The translations under genes and the position numbers were made by a program. The notes under the pieces were generated by a model. That model was given only the letters and a program-made list of their open reading frames with translations. It made no database searches and was not told where the DNA came from. A stretch of DNA of 64,000 nt from Micrococcaceae bacterium RIT 802 (GTDB lineage: Bacteria > Actinomycetota > Actinomycetes > Actinomycetales > Micrococcaceae), in contig JAFEMX010000015.1 in the NCBI GenBank assembly GCA_016892645.1, positions 34,865-98,864 of the forward strand. Direction: 5' to 3'. Shown one piece after another: positions 8,040 to 16,446 of the stretch (positions within the stretch are counted from its first letter, which is position 1; each line of letters begins with the position of its first letter).

Positions 8040-9164
8040 ATGCGCTTTGGCATCGAAGAGGAGTTCTTCGTCGTCGACCCCGCAACGGGTCACCCAGCGG
8101 AGTTGGCCCCCGCCGACCGGGAGGACCTGCTGCAGGTCACCGGCGGCGGGAGCGTGACGTCCCCCGAATGGCTGCAGTGCCAGTTCGAAAGCGCCACCCC
8201 CATCTGCGAGACGGGCGCCGAGGCGCTGGCGTCCCTGGCCGGTTACCGGTCTGCACTGGGGGCCGCCGCCGCATCGCTCGGGCTATCCGCCGCGGCCCTG
8301 GCCACCCCAGCGGACATCCGTCCCGGACCGGCCTCGATGAGTCCCGGGGCCCGGTATGGGGTCTTCAGCGATCTCCTCCCGGGCCTGGCCGCCGACCAAT
8401 ACCTGTGCGGCCTCCACGTCCATGTGGAGATCCCCTCGCGGGAGGCGGGAGTGCGGGTCCTGAACCACCTGCGCCGCTGGCTGCCGGTGCTGACCGCGTT
8501 GGGCACGAACTCGCCACTGTGGCGCGGCCGGGACACGGGTTTCGCCGGCTGGCGGACCGTCCACTATCGGAAGTGGATCTTCCAGGGGGTTCCGCCGCAC
8601 TTCTCCAGCGCGGCCGACTACGATGCCCGGCTCCAGCGCCTGCTGGCCCTGCCGGCCGTACCGGATGCCGGCATCGTCGGATGGGCCGCACGCCTGTCGA
8701 AGAACTACCCCACCGTGGAGGTCCGGGCGCTCGACTGCCAATTGCGGGCCGATGAATCGGTGCTCTTCGCGCTCCTGATCCGCGCCCTGGCCGAGGAGGC
8801 GCTGGATCGCCCCGCCGTCCCCGACGACATCCCACCCGAACTCGCCGACGCCGCCATCTGGCACGCAGCCAAATATGGCTCCGCCGGTGGAATCGTCACC
8901 CTGCCACACGGGACCACCGAACCGATCCAATCGGTGGTGCGGGGCCTCCTCGAGACCACCCTGCCGCACCTGCAGGCGTCCGGTGATGCCGGCTTCGTGG
9001 CCGACGGCCTGGAGATCCTGCTCGCCGAAGGCAACGGGACCGTGCGCCAACGTCGCGTCTTCGAGCAGGCGGGCCCGGCCGCCGTGGCCGGCCTCGCCGC
9101 CACGGAGCTCACCGCCGGACGTCCAGTCCCGGCGTCAGCGGAGGGCGTGGGCACACCCGACTAG
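8040..9164 (+). CDS. carboxylate-amine ligase, YbdK/glutamate-cysteine ligase type 2 family
   Basis: 374 residues beginning MRFGIEEEFFVVDP, where GIEEEF is the hallmark ATP/glutamate-binding start of the GCS2 family. Further motifs are QCQFESATPICET, LCGLHVHVEIP (metal-binding His cluster), the LTALGTNSPLWRGRDTGFAGWR region and VEVRALDCQL. The family joins a carboxylate to an amine with ATP, with weak gamma-glutamylcysteine ligase activity in E. coli YbdK. A strong ribosome binding site (GAGGAGG) lies eight bases before the ATG. It is divergent from the diiron-enzyme gene across a 117-base gap. A mycothiol-producing actinomycete would not need it for glutathione, so the true substrate is open. 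Confidence 0.88.
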   Translation: MRFGIEEEFFVVDPATGHPAELAPADREDLLQVTGGGSVTSPEWLQCQFESATPICETGAEALASLAGYRSALGAAAASLGLSAAALATPADIRPGPASMSPGARYGVFSDLLPGLAADQYLCGLHVHVEIPSREAGVRVLNHLRRWLPVLTALGTNSPLWRGRDTGFAGWRTVHYRKWIFQGVPPHFSSAADYDARLQRLLALPAVPDAGIVGWAARLSKNYPTVEVRALDCQLRADESVLFALLIRALAEEALDRPAVPDDIPPELADAAIWHAAKYGSAGGIVTLPHGTTEPIQSVVRGLLETTLPHLQASGDAGFVADGLEILLAEGNGTVRQRRVFEQAGPAAVAGLAATELTAGRPVPASAEGVGTPD

Positions 9165-9264
9165 GACCACCGGCCGCCAAGATGCTGCGTCGGCGGCACA
9201 AAGGGTTGTCGGGCCCCCGCCCTCTCCGATAGGTTTCGAGCGAACCCACATCGGAGGTATCGGT

Positions 9265-9798
9265 ATGGACGCCGAGATCACTTTGCACGTCGATGGCCGC
9301 GAGCGCACGTTCACCGTGGACACCCGGACCACCCTGCTGGACGCCCTGCGCGACCGGCTGGGGAACACCTCGCCGAAGAAGGGCTGCGACCACGGCCAAT
9401 GCGGTGCCTGCACCGTCCTGGTGGAGGGCCGGCGGATCAATTCCTGCCTCGCCCTGGCCGTCGCGCACGACGGCGCCACCCTGACCACCGCCGCCGGCCT
9501 GGCCGACGAGACGGACCTGCACCCCATGCAGCGCGCCTTCCTGGACCAGGACGGTTTCCAGTGCGGCTACTGCACGCCCGGCCAGATCTGCTCGGCCGTG
9601 GGCATGCTGCAGGAGGCCAACGCCGGACACCCCAGCGCCGTCAGCACCGGCGACGGGCCGACCGGCACACCGTTGAATGATGAGGAGATCCGGGAGCGGA
9701 TGAGCGGCAACCTGTGCCGGTGCGGGGCCTACGTGAACATTGTCGCCGCGATCAACCAGGCCCAGCAGGCCGCGCCCCAGGTGAGGCAGGAATCATGA
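9265..9798 (+). CDS. aldehyde/xanthine oxidoreductase 2Fe-2S subunit (PaoA-like)
   Basis: 177 residues. Plant-type ferredoxin domain with ligands Cys41, Cys46, Cys49 (GCDHGQCGACT) and Cys61, then a helical second 2Fe-2S domain with Cys100/Cys103 (FQCGYCTPGQ) and Cys151/Cys153 (GNLCRCGAY). These two clusters pass electrons from the molybdenum centre to FAD. The ATG at 9265 is preceded by CGGAGG. The 15-residue insert GHPSAVSTGDGPTGTP between the domains is seen in YagT/PaoA proteins. Unlike E. coli PaoA it has no Tat signal, so the enzyme should be cytoplasmic. First of a three-gene unit with ATGA coupling. Confidence 0.93.
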   Translation: MDAEITLHVDGRERTFTVDTRTTLLDALRDRLGNTSPKKGCDHGQCGACTVLVEGRRINSCLALAVAHDGATLTTAAGLADETDLHPMQRAFLDQDGFQCGYCTPGQICSAVGMLQEANAGHPSAVSTGDGPTGTPLNDEEIRERMSGNLCRCGAYVNIVAAINQAQQAAPQVRQES

Positions 9799-10850
9799 AG
9801 CCCTTCGAATTCCAACGCGCCACGGACCCGTCCGAAGCCGTCGCCACGGCCACCGCCGATCCCGGCACCCGATACCTGGCCGGCGGCACCAACCTGGTGG
9901 ACCATCTGAAGCTGGGCATCACCGCACCCGAACGGCTCATCGACATCACCCGCCTGCCCCTGGACGGCATCGAGGAGCTGCCCGACGGGGGCCTGCGGCT
10001 GGGGGCCATGGTGCGCAACAGCGACCTTGCCGCACATCCGCAGGTCCGCAGCCGCTACCCGGTCCTGTCCCAGGCGCTGCTCTCCGGCGCCTCCGGCCAG
10101 CTGCGCAATGCGGCGACCACCGGCGGGAACCTGCTCCAGCGCACGCGCTGCGTCTACTTCCAAGACGTCACCACGCCGTGCAACAAACGCGAACCGGGCA
10201 GCGGCTGCTCGGCACTGGGCGGCTACACGCGCTACCACGCGATCCTCGGGGCGTCGGAACACTGCCTCGCGGTGAACCCCTCGGACATGTCGGTCGCCCT
10301 GGCAGCACTGGACGCCCACGTCACCGTGCTGGGCACCGACGGCGAGCGCAGCATCCCCGTCACCGAGTTCCACCGGCTTCCCGGCGATGAGCCCAACCGC
10401 GACACGGTCCTGGAGCACGGCGATTTGATCACCGCCGTCGAACTTCCGGCCCTGCCGGCCGGCACCCGCTCGGCGTACCGCAAGGTGCGCGACCGCGCCT
10501 CCTACGCCTTCGCCCTGGTCTCCGTCGCCGCCGTCGTCGACTTCGAGGACGACGGCGGAGCGGGCACCTCCGCGGGCCCACCCACCTTCGGCACGGTGCG
10601 CCTCGCCCTCGGCGGGGTCGCCCACAAGCCGTGGCGGGCCACAGTCGCGGAGGAGGCGTTGCGCGGCGCCCCGGCGACCGAGGAGAACATCCGTCAGGCG
10701 CTCGAGGCCGAGCTCGCGCAGGCCGTGCCGCTGCACGACAACGCCTTCAAGATCCCCATGGCCCGCAACACGGCCACCGCGGTGTTGCGGGAGCTCGCCA
10801 CCGGCAGCGGCACCGGGACCCCCACACCCGAGAACCGGGAGCAGCCATGA
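9795..10850 (+). CDS. aldehyde oxidoreductase FAD-binding subunit (PaoB-like, extra Fe-S cysteines)
   Basis: 351 residues. FAD-binding segment YLAGGTNLVDHLKLG (residues 27-41), family motif NAATTGGNLLQRTRC (106-119), and C-terminal CO-dehydrogenase flavoprotein domain with RDRASYAFALVSVAAVV. Cys119, Cys129, Cys138 and Cys157 lie in the loop that binds a 4Fe-4S cluster in E. coli PaoB (RCVYFQ...PCNKREPGSGCSA...EHCLAV), so a third cluster type is likely. It overlaps the 2Fe-2S gene by ATGA and the molybdenum subunit by four bases. The FAD subunit transfers electrons to the final acceptor. Confidence 0.93.
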   Translation: MKPFEFQRATDPSEAVATATADPGTRYLAGGTNLVDHLKLGITAPERLIDITRLPLDGIEELPDGGLRLGAMVRNSDLAAHPQVRSRYPVLSQALLSGASGQLRNAATTGGNLLQRTRCVYFQDVTTPCNKREPGSGCSALGGYTRYHAILGASEHCLAVNPSDMSVALAALDAHVTVLGTDGERSIPVTEFHRLPGDEPNRDTVLEHGDLITAVELPALPAGTRSAYRKVRDRASYAFALVSVAAVVDFEDDGGAGTSAGPPTFGTVRLALGGVAHKPWRATVAEEALRGAPATEENIRQALEAELAQAVPLHDNAFKIPMARNTATAVLRELATGSGTGTPTPENREQP

Positions 10851-12928
10851 CCGTCCAGCACACCGGCACCGCCGGCCAGGACCTCGAACGGATCGACGGC
10901 GTGGCCAAGGTCCGCGGCCTGGCACCGTATGCCTACGAGCACCAGGTGGACAATCCGCTCTACCTGCACCCCCTGCAGGCGACCATCTCCCGGGGACGCA
11001 TCGAGACGATCGACACCACGCAGGCGCAGGCGGCCCCCGGGGTCGTCGCCGTCATGACCCACCTGGACGCCCCACGACTCGCGGGCACCGACGACGCCGA
11101 ACTGGCCATCCTGCAATCGCCTGCCGTCGGCTTCCGCGGCCAGTTCATCGGTGCCGTCCTGGCCGAGACCCCGGAAGCCGCCCGCGCGGCGGCTGCCCTG
11201 GTCAGGGTCGAATACACGGAGGAGCCGCACGAGGCGGAGCTGCGCGCGGACCGGGATGACCTGTATGCCCCCGAGCAGGTCAATGCCGGCTTCCCCACCG
11301 ACACCCGCGACGGCGACCCGGAGTCGGCCATCGCCGCCGCACAGGTCGTCGTGGACCAGACGTACACCACACCCTTCGAGCACAACAACCCCATGGAGCC
11401 GCACACCACCGTCGCCCAATGGGTCGGCGACGAGCTGGTGCTCCACGACTCCACCCAGGGCGTCCACCCGGTCCGGCAGACCCTCGCACCGGTCTTCGGG
11501 ATCGCCCCGGAGAAGATCCGCGTCATCGCCCCGAACGTCGGGGGCGGCTTCGGGTCCAAGGGCGTGCCCCACGCGCATGTGGTCCTGACCGCCATGGCCG
11601 CCCAGCGCAGCAACGGCCGCCCGGTCAAGTACGCGCTGACCCGCCAGCAGATGTTCTTCCTCGCCGGCTACCGCACCCCCACCATCCAGCATGTCCGGCT
11701 CGGTGCCGACGCCTCCGGACAGTTGTCCGGCATCATCCACGACGTCATCGAGCAGACCTCGCGGATCAAGGAATTCGCCGAACAGACCGCGGTCCCCGCG
11801 CGCATGATGTATGCCGCCGAGAACCGCGCCACCAGCCACCGGGTCGCCAAGCTCGACGTCCCCGTCCCGTCCTGGATGCGCGCGCCGGGCGAGTGCCCCG
11901 GCATGTTCGGCCCCGAGGTCGCGATGGACGAACTGGCCGAGGCCTGCGGGATCGATCCGATCGAGTTGCGCGTGCTCAACGAACCGGATATCGATCCCGA
12001 ATCGGGCAAGCCCTTCGCCAGCCGGCACCTCGTGGAGTGCCTGCGCGAGGGGGCACGGCGGTTCGGCTGGGCCGACCGGGACCCGCAGCCCCGGTCGCGG
12101 CTGGTCGATGGCTGGTACACCGGGACGGGGGTGGCCAGCTCCACCTACCCCGCCCGCCGCCAGACCGGGAACACCGCACGCATCCGCCACGACCGGGCCG
12201 GCCGCTACAGCGTCCAGATTGGTGCCGTCGACATCGGCACCGGGGCCTGGACGGCGCTGACCCAGATCGCGGCCGAGGCGCTGGGGTGCAATGCAGCCGA
12301 CATCGACCTGCAGATCGGCGACACGGACTTCCCCGTCGCGACCGTCGCCGGTGGGTCCACGGGCACCACCAGCTGGGGTGCGGCGATCATCGCCGCCGCG
12401 CAGGCGTTCCGCGACCGGCACGGCGACCAGCCCGCCGTCGGAGCGCATGCGGAAGGCGAGGCCGGCGAGAACCCGGCCGCCCAGGAGTACGCCCTGCACT
12501 CCTTCGGCGCCCAGTTCGCCGAGGTCCAGGTCCACGCCGACACGGGCGAGATCCGGGTCTCCCGGATGCTCGGGGTCTTCTCGGCCGGGCGGATCATCAA
12601 CCCGCGGACGGCCCGCTCCCAGTTCCTGGGCGGCATGACCATGGGTCTGGGCATGGCGTTGCACGAGAACAGCGTCATGGACCCCCGCTTCGGGATGATC
12701 GTCAACCACGACTTCGCCGAATACCACATCCCCACGAACGCCGACGTCCGCGACATGGAGGCCGTCTGGCTCGACGAGGTCGACGAGCACGCCGGAAAAC
12801 TGGGCGCCCGCGGCATCGGGGAAATCGGCATCGTGGGGGCCGCCGCGGCCATCGCCAATGCCGCCTACCACGCCACCGGAATCCGGGTCCGGGACCTGCC
12901 GCTGACGGCCGACCGCTTCCTGGCGTAG
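10847..12928 (+). CDS. aldehyde oxidoreductase molybdenum-binding subunit (PaoC-like)
   Basis: 693 residues, the catalytic subunit of the xanthine oxidase family. N-terminal a/b hammerhead domain (LERIDGVAKVRGLAPYAYE), then the molybdopterin-binding domains with PNVGGGFGSKG, WMRAPGECPGMFGPE and GGSTGTTSWG. The catalytic glutamate is in LGARGIGEIGIVGAAAA near the C-terminus. The family oxidises aldehydes or N-heterocycles with water as oxygen donor; the PaoABC-like set suggests aldehyde detoxification. No signal peptide. Overlaps the FAD gene by four bases. An XdhC gene follows on the other strand. Confidence 0.93.
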   Translation: MTVQHTGTAGQDLERIDGVAKVRGLAPYAYEHQVDNPLYLHPLQATISRGRIETIDTTQAQAAPGVVAVMTHLDAPRLAGTDDAELAILQSPAVGFRGQFIGAVLAETPEAARAAAALVRVEYTEEPHEAELRADRDDLYAPEQVNAGFPTDTRDGDPESAIAAAQVVVDQTYTTPFEHNNPMEPHTTVAQWVGDELVLHDSTQGVHPVRQTLAPVFGIAPEKIRVIAPNVGGGFGSKGVPHAHVVLTAMAAQRSNGRPVKYALTRQQMFFLAGYRTPTIQHVRLGADASGQLSGIIHDVIEQTSRIKEFAEQTAVPARMMYAAENRATSHRVAKLDVPVPSWMRAPGECPGMFGPEVAMDELAEACGIDPIELRVLNEPDIDPESGKPFASRHLVECLREGARRFGWADRDPQPRSRLVDGWYTGTGVASSTYPARRQTGNTARIRHDRAGRYSVQIGAVDIGTGAWTALTQIAAEALGCNAADIDLQIGDTDFPVATVAGGSTGTTSWGAAIIAAAQAFRDRHGDQPAVGAHAEGEAGENPAAQEYALHSFGAQFAEVQVHADTGEIRVSRMLGVFSAGRIINPRTARSQFLGGMTMGLGMALHENSVMDPRFGMIVNHDFAEYHIPTNADVRDMEAVWLDEVDEHAGKLGARGIGEIGIVGAAAAIANAAYHATGIRVRDLPLTADRFLA

Positions 12929-12944
12929 GCGCCGCGGCGCGGCC

Positions 12945-14111
12945 TCAGTGGATCGGGGTGCCCACCTGGCTGAGGGGCTGCGGCGTGTCCTTGCCGTGCC
13001 GTACGGCGAGGATCTCCGCGACGATGGCCACCGCGACCTCCTGCGGGGTGGAGGCACCGATGTCGAGCCCGATCGGCGAGCGCAGTTTCACGAGTTGTCC
13101 GGGCGTGATCCCGGCGTCGACCAGGGCTGCGCGGCGTTGGCCGTCGCTGAGGCGTGAGCCCATGGCGCCGACGTAGGCGACCTCAAGCTCCAGTGCCGCG
13201 CGCAGCACGGGGACGTCGAACTTCGGGTCATGGGTCAACACGCACACCACCGTGCGCGGATCGACCACATCGCGCGCCCTGAGATCGTCCAGATAGGCGT
13301 GCGGCCACCGCACGACGACCTCGTCGGCCTGCGGGAAGGCGGACGCATCGGCGAAGGCATCGCGGGCATCGCACAGCGTGATCCGATACCCCAGTGGCTT
13401 CGCCGCGTCCATCAGCGCCGCAGCGAAGTCGTTCGCGCCGAAAACCAGCAGCGGCGGTGCCGGCAAGCGGCTCTCCACGAACAACTCGGCCGGCCGGCCC
13501 TGGATGCCCGCCCCGGCGGGTGCCACCCGGATCACCCCGGTGTGCCCGGCGCGGACCAGGGGCTCGAGCTGGGCCGCCGCGCTGCGGGCCATTCCCTCGT
13601 CCCCCAACATGGCCAGCAACTCCGCTCCGATGGAGGCGGCTTCAAAACCGAGGGGGTTCGGAACCAGGAGGGGGCCATCCCCGGCCCGGTCGATCCGGCG
13701 CACCAACGCGCGGCCGTCCGCGACAGGTGAGGTCGCGGTCCCCATGGCGACGCCCGGCCCCCGCGCCCCACCCGTCGGGTCCACACCGGACGGGTAGAAC
13801 GGCTCGATGAGCACCTCGAGGCTCCCCCCACACATCAGACCCACCGCGAACGCGTCCTCGTCGCTGTATCCGAAGTGTTCCCGCCGCGGGGCGCCGGTGG
13901 CGATGGCTTCCGCGCACGCCTCGAAAACGGCACCTTCGACGCAGCCGCCGGAAAGGCTGCCACGGACGTCGCCGCCCGCGCTGACCAGCATGGATGTGCC
14001 CACCGGACGGGGCACCGATCCCGAGGCGCCCACGATCGTGGCCACGGCGCACGCCTGCGGCGCGGGGCCGCTTCCCAGATAGGCCGACAGTGCGGGGAGC
14101 AGGTCGAGCAT
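12945..14111 (-). CDS. XdhC/CoxI family molybdenum cofactor maturation protein
   Basis: 388 residues from the ATG overlapping the upstream SDR stop (TGATG); an in-frame ATG at 14126 would add five residues. N-terminal XdhC domain with VGASGSVPRPVGTSMLV and GSLSGGCVEG (the Cys of GGCVE is conserved), then a Rossmann C-terminal domain LLVFGANDFAAALMDAA and VLTHDPKFDVPVL, ending VAYVGAMGSR. XdhC binds molybdenum cofactor, promotes its sulfuration and inserts it into xanthine-oxidase-family enzymes. It faces the oxidoreductase operon tail-to-tail with a 16-base gap, so it serves the same enzyme but from a separate transcript. Confidence 0.9.
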   Translation of the reverse strand: MLDLLPALSAYLGSGPAPQACAVATIVGASGSVPRPVGTSMLVSAGGDVRGSLSGGCVEGAVFEACAEAIATGAPRREHFGYSDEDAFAVGLMCGGSLEVLIEPFYPSGVDPTGGARGPGVAMGTATSPVADGRALVRRIDRAGDGPLLVPNPLGFEAASIGAELLAMLGDEGMARSAAAQLEPLVRAGHTGVIRVAPAGAGIQGRPAELFVESRLPAPPLLVFGANDFAAALMDAAKPLGYRITLCDARDAFADASAFPQADEVVVRWPHAYLDDLRARDVVDPRTVVCVLTHDPKFDVPVLRAALELEVAYVGAMGSRLSDGQRRAALVDAGITPGQLVKLRSPIGLDIGASTPQEVAVAIVAEILAVRHGKDTPQPLSQVGTPIH

Positions 14112-14911
14112 CAGCCGTTCCGCCATTCGCCATCGACCAGGTGCGACCCGGCCTGGGGCCCCATCTGCAGCATGCCGCCATCGACGGCCCAGGAGGCCCC
14201 GGTCACGTAGGAGGCGGCCGGGGAGGCGAGGAAGGCGATCACGGCGGCGACCTCGCGGGCGTCCCCGGGCCGTCCGAAGGGGATGCCGGGCCGGTCCTTC
14301 GCGGGCGGGTCCTCGTCTTCCTGGCCGGTCATCGGGGTGGCGATTTCCCCCGGTGCGACAGTGTTGGCGGTGATGCCGTGTTCGCCCAGCTCCTGCGCCA
14401 TCGTCTTGATGAGCCCTCCGAGCCCGTGTTTCGCGGCGTCGTAGGCGCTGGAGCCGACCCGGGGCTGGTGCTCGTGGACGCTGGACACGGCGATGATCCG
14501 CCCGCCGTTGCCACCGGACACCATGCGGCGCGCGGCGCGCTGCATGCACACGAACGCCCCGTCCAGGTCCGTGGCCACGACCTTGCGCCACCGGTCGTAC
14601 CCCATGTCCAGAAAAGGTTCGTTGGCACCGGTGCCGGAGTTGTTCACGAAGACGTCGACACCGCCGAGCTGGCTGGCGAGCATGTCGATCACGTCGCCGC
14701 ACCCCGGGACATCCGTGGTGTCCAAGTGCACGACGGCGGCGCGTTGCCCCTGTGCCTTGACCTCCTCCGCGGTGGCCTCGGCCCCCGCCTGGTCCGTGTG
14801 CCAGGTGATGCCGACATCGAGTCCGGCCGCGGCGAGGGCGACGGCTGTGGCCCGCCCGATGCCCGAATCGGAACCGGTGACGATGGCCGTGCGGGGGGTG
14901 AATTCGTTCAT
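14111..14911 (-). CDS. SDR family oxidoreductase
   Basis: 266 residues, classical short-chain dehydrogenase. Cofactor motif TGSDSGIG (residues 12-19), NNSG at about 90, catalytic Ser in VSSVHEHQ, and YxxxK as YDAAK. After the catalytic lysine comes NTVAPGEIATPMTGQ, and the C-terminus has the usual GASWAVDGGM. The short glycine motif followed by TWHTDQ favours NADP(H). It is the first gene of a two-gene unit with XdhC, so it may process the product or substrate of the adjacent molybdenum enzyme; the substrate cannot be read from sequence. Confidence 0.9.
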   Translation of the reverse strand: MNEFTPRTAIVTGSDSGIGRATAVALAAAGLDVGITWHTDQAGAEATAEEVKAQGQRAAVVHLDTTDVPGCGDVIDMLASQLGGVDVFVNNSGTGANEPFLDMGYDRWRKVVATDLDGAFVCMQRAARRMVSGGNGGRIIAVSSVHEHQPRVGSSAYDAAKHGLGGLIKTMAQELGEHGITANTVAPGEIATPMTGQEDEDPPAKDRPGIPFGRPGDAREVAAVIAFLASPAASYVTGASWAVDGGMLQMGPQAGSHLVDGEWRNG

Positions 14912-14984
14912 GGTCCCAGTCTGTCGCGCGGCTGGCGAGTCGTCACCCCTTCGGGCACGAAGCCCAGCGGAACCCGGCGGGCTG

Positions 14985-16436
14985 TCAGCCGCGGCCGCCG
15001 CTGGCCAGCCGTGCAGCCGTGCGGAGGTAGCCCCGGGTGACGTGCTCCTGCGTCCGTTCGGTCACGGGTGAAGCCGCGCGCAGGAGCAGATTCGCGGGGC
15101 GGGAGTAGGCGAAGACCTCGAACCAGACCGATCCGTCGGCCTCCAGCACCGCGGTGAACGATTCCTCGCCCTTCACGGGATGGCCCTGCAGGGTCCCGTA
15201 GCCGAAGCCGCTACGCCGTGGCCCCTCGCCCTCCGGCTCCACCGACCAGAGGACCCGGCACGGCGCGGGGATCCGGACGGGTCCGATGCCCATCCCGCTG
15301 ACCACCCGGACTCCGGGTGCGGCCCTCGGGGTGTCCTCCGGAACCGTCAATCCGGCGCCCCGGTGCAGGTCCCAGTCCAGGATGCCGTCGGCCACCCGCC
15401 GGAAGGCGTCCTCGCCAGACCCGACGCGGACCCGTCTCCGCACGGTCCGGTAGCCTGCCGGGGCGTGGCCGATCTTCGTGAGACCGTGCTCTGCATAGGT
15501 CAGATCGGCGGGTTGTCCGATCCGGGCCAGCCGCCGCAGGGCGGCCATCTCACTGGGCTCGTGCTTGCCCAGCGTCTTTCCGACGACGGCCAACGTGGCC
15601 CGGGCACCCGCCCGGGCGGGGATGGGCAGCCGCCGTCCTCCCGGCAGACCGATCCCCGGCTTGGCGAGTCCCAACAATTCGCGGTAGCGCACCGGGAGGG
15701 AGTCGACGACCGAGGCGAAAACCAGCCGATATCCGGGCAGCAGCAACGGGTCCAGGGGCGGTTCCTTCAGGAAGGACACCACCTCGGCTACCCGTGGCCC
15801 GCCCGCGAGCTGTCCCGCGTCGTCGTATTCCTGCAGTTGTGCGCGCAGCTCGGCTTCGGTGCGTGGAGGGTGGGGAACGCCCATGAGTTCGCCCGCGCGT
15901 GCCCATTGGCCGACGTAGGCATCCGCTCCGCCGAGCCTCGCGGGCAGGAATCCGTTCAAGGCCTCGAAGGAGCGCAAGAACGCGTCGGTGAAGGCGAGGT
16001 GCACCCAGGCGGCGAGTCCGGGATCATTTGCCGAGTAGCGCCGCTGCTCGCCTCCTCCATCGACGTAGCTGCCCGTCACGGGAACGTGCAGGTGCCGGAC
16101 GTAGTCGCAGGCGGCTCGCGCAGCGGCTGTATCGCCGTAGGTGACGGTGAAGATCCACCGGATGGTCCCCGCGAGCCGTCCGAGCGGGTCCTCGCGGTAG
16201 TTGGAATGCTCCATCACGCCGGCCAGCGCCCCGGGATGGAGGGCCTGGACCAGCAGTGCACGGATGCCGGCGGCGATCGGTGTCATGCCTCCATGGATCG
16301 TCCACACGGGCGAATCGGGCGCGAAGTAGCCGGCATCATCACCGTTCTCCAGCGCATCCTCCCAGGCGGGAACACCCTCGACCTGCCCGGCGAAGGTCAG
16401 GCGGAGCCGGGTGCGCAGGGGTGAGAGGACGTCCAT
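14985..16436 (-). CDS. DUF2236 (MpaB/Lcp-like oxygenase) - DUF1990 fusion protein
   Basis: 483 residues with two parts. Residues 1-300 match the DUF2236/MpaB family: WTIHGGMTPIAAGIRALLVQALHPGALAGVMEHSNY with candidate heme-ligand His67, then RLAGTIRWIFTVTYGD, VRHLHVPVTGSY and YSANDPGLAAWVHLAF. Residues 312-483 match DUF1990 (UPF0548): YAEHGLTKIGHAPAGYRTVRR, VSGMGIGPVRIPAPCRVLWSV, GFGYGTLQGHPVKGEESF and VWFEVFAYSRPANLL. The two are normally separate proteins of about 290 and 165 residues; here they are one frame with no stop or frameshift. MpaB and rubber oxygenases of this family are heme proteins. The function of DUF1990 is unknown. Confidence 0.8.
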   Translation of the reverse strand: MDVLSPLRTRLRLTFAGQVEGVPAWEDALENGDDAGYFAPDSPVWTIHGGMTPIAAGIRALLVQALHPGALAGVMEHSNYREDPLGRLAGTIRWIFTVTYGDTAAARAACDYVRHLHVPVTGSYVDGGGEQRRYSANDPGLAAWVHLAFTDAFLRSFEALNGFLPARLGGADAYVGQWARAGELMGVPHPPRTEAELRAQLQEYDDAGQLAGGPRVAEVVSFLKEPPLDPLLLPGYRLVFASVVDSLPVRYRELLGLAKPGIGLPGGRRLPIPARAGARATLAVVGKTLGKHEPSEMAALRRLARIGQPADLTYAEHGLTKIGHAPAGYRTVRRRVRVGSGEDAFRRVADGILDWDLHRGAGLTVPEDTPRAAPGVRVVSGMGIGPVRIPAPCRVLWSVEPEGEGPRRSGFGYGTLQGHPVKGEESFTAVLEADGSVWFEVFAYSRPANLLLRAASPVTERTQEHVTRGYLRTAARLASGGRG

Positions 16437-16446
16437 GCCCGAGAGC

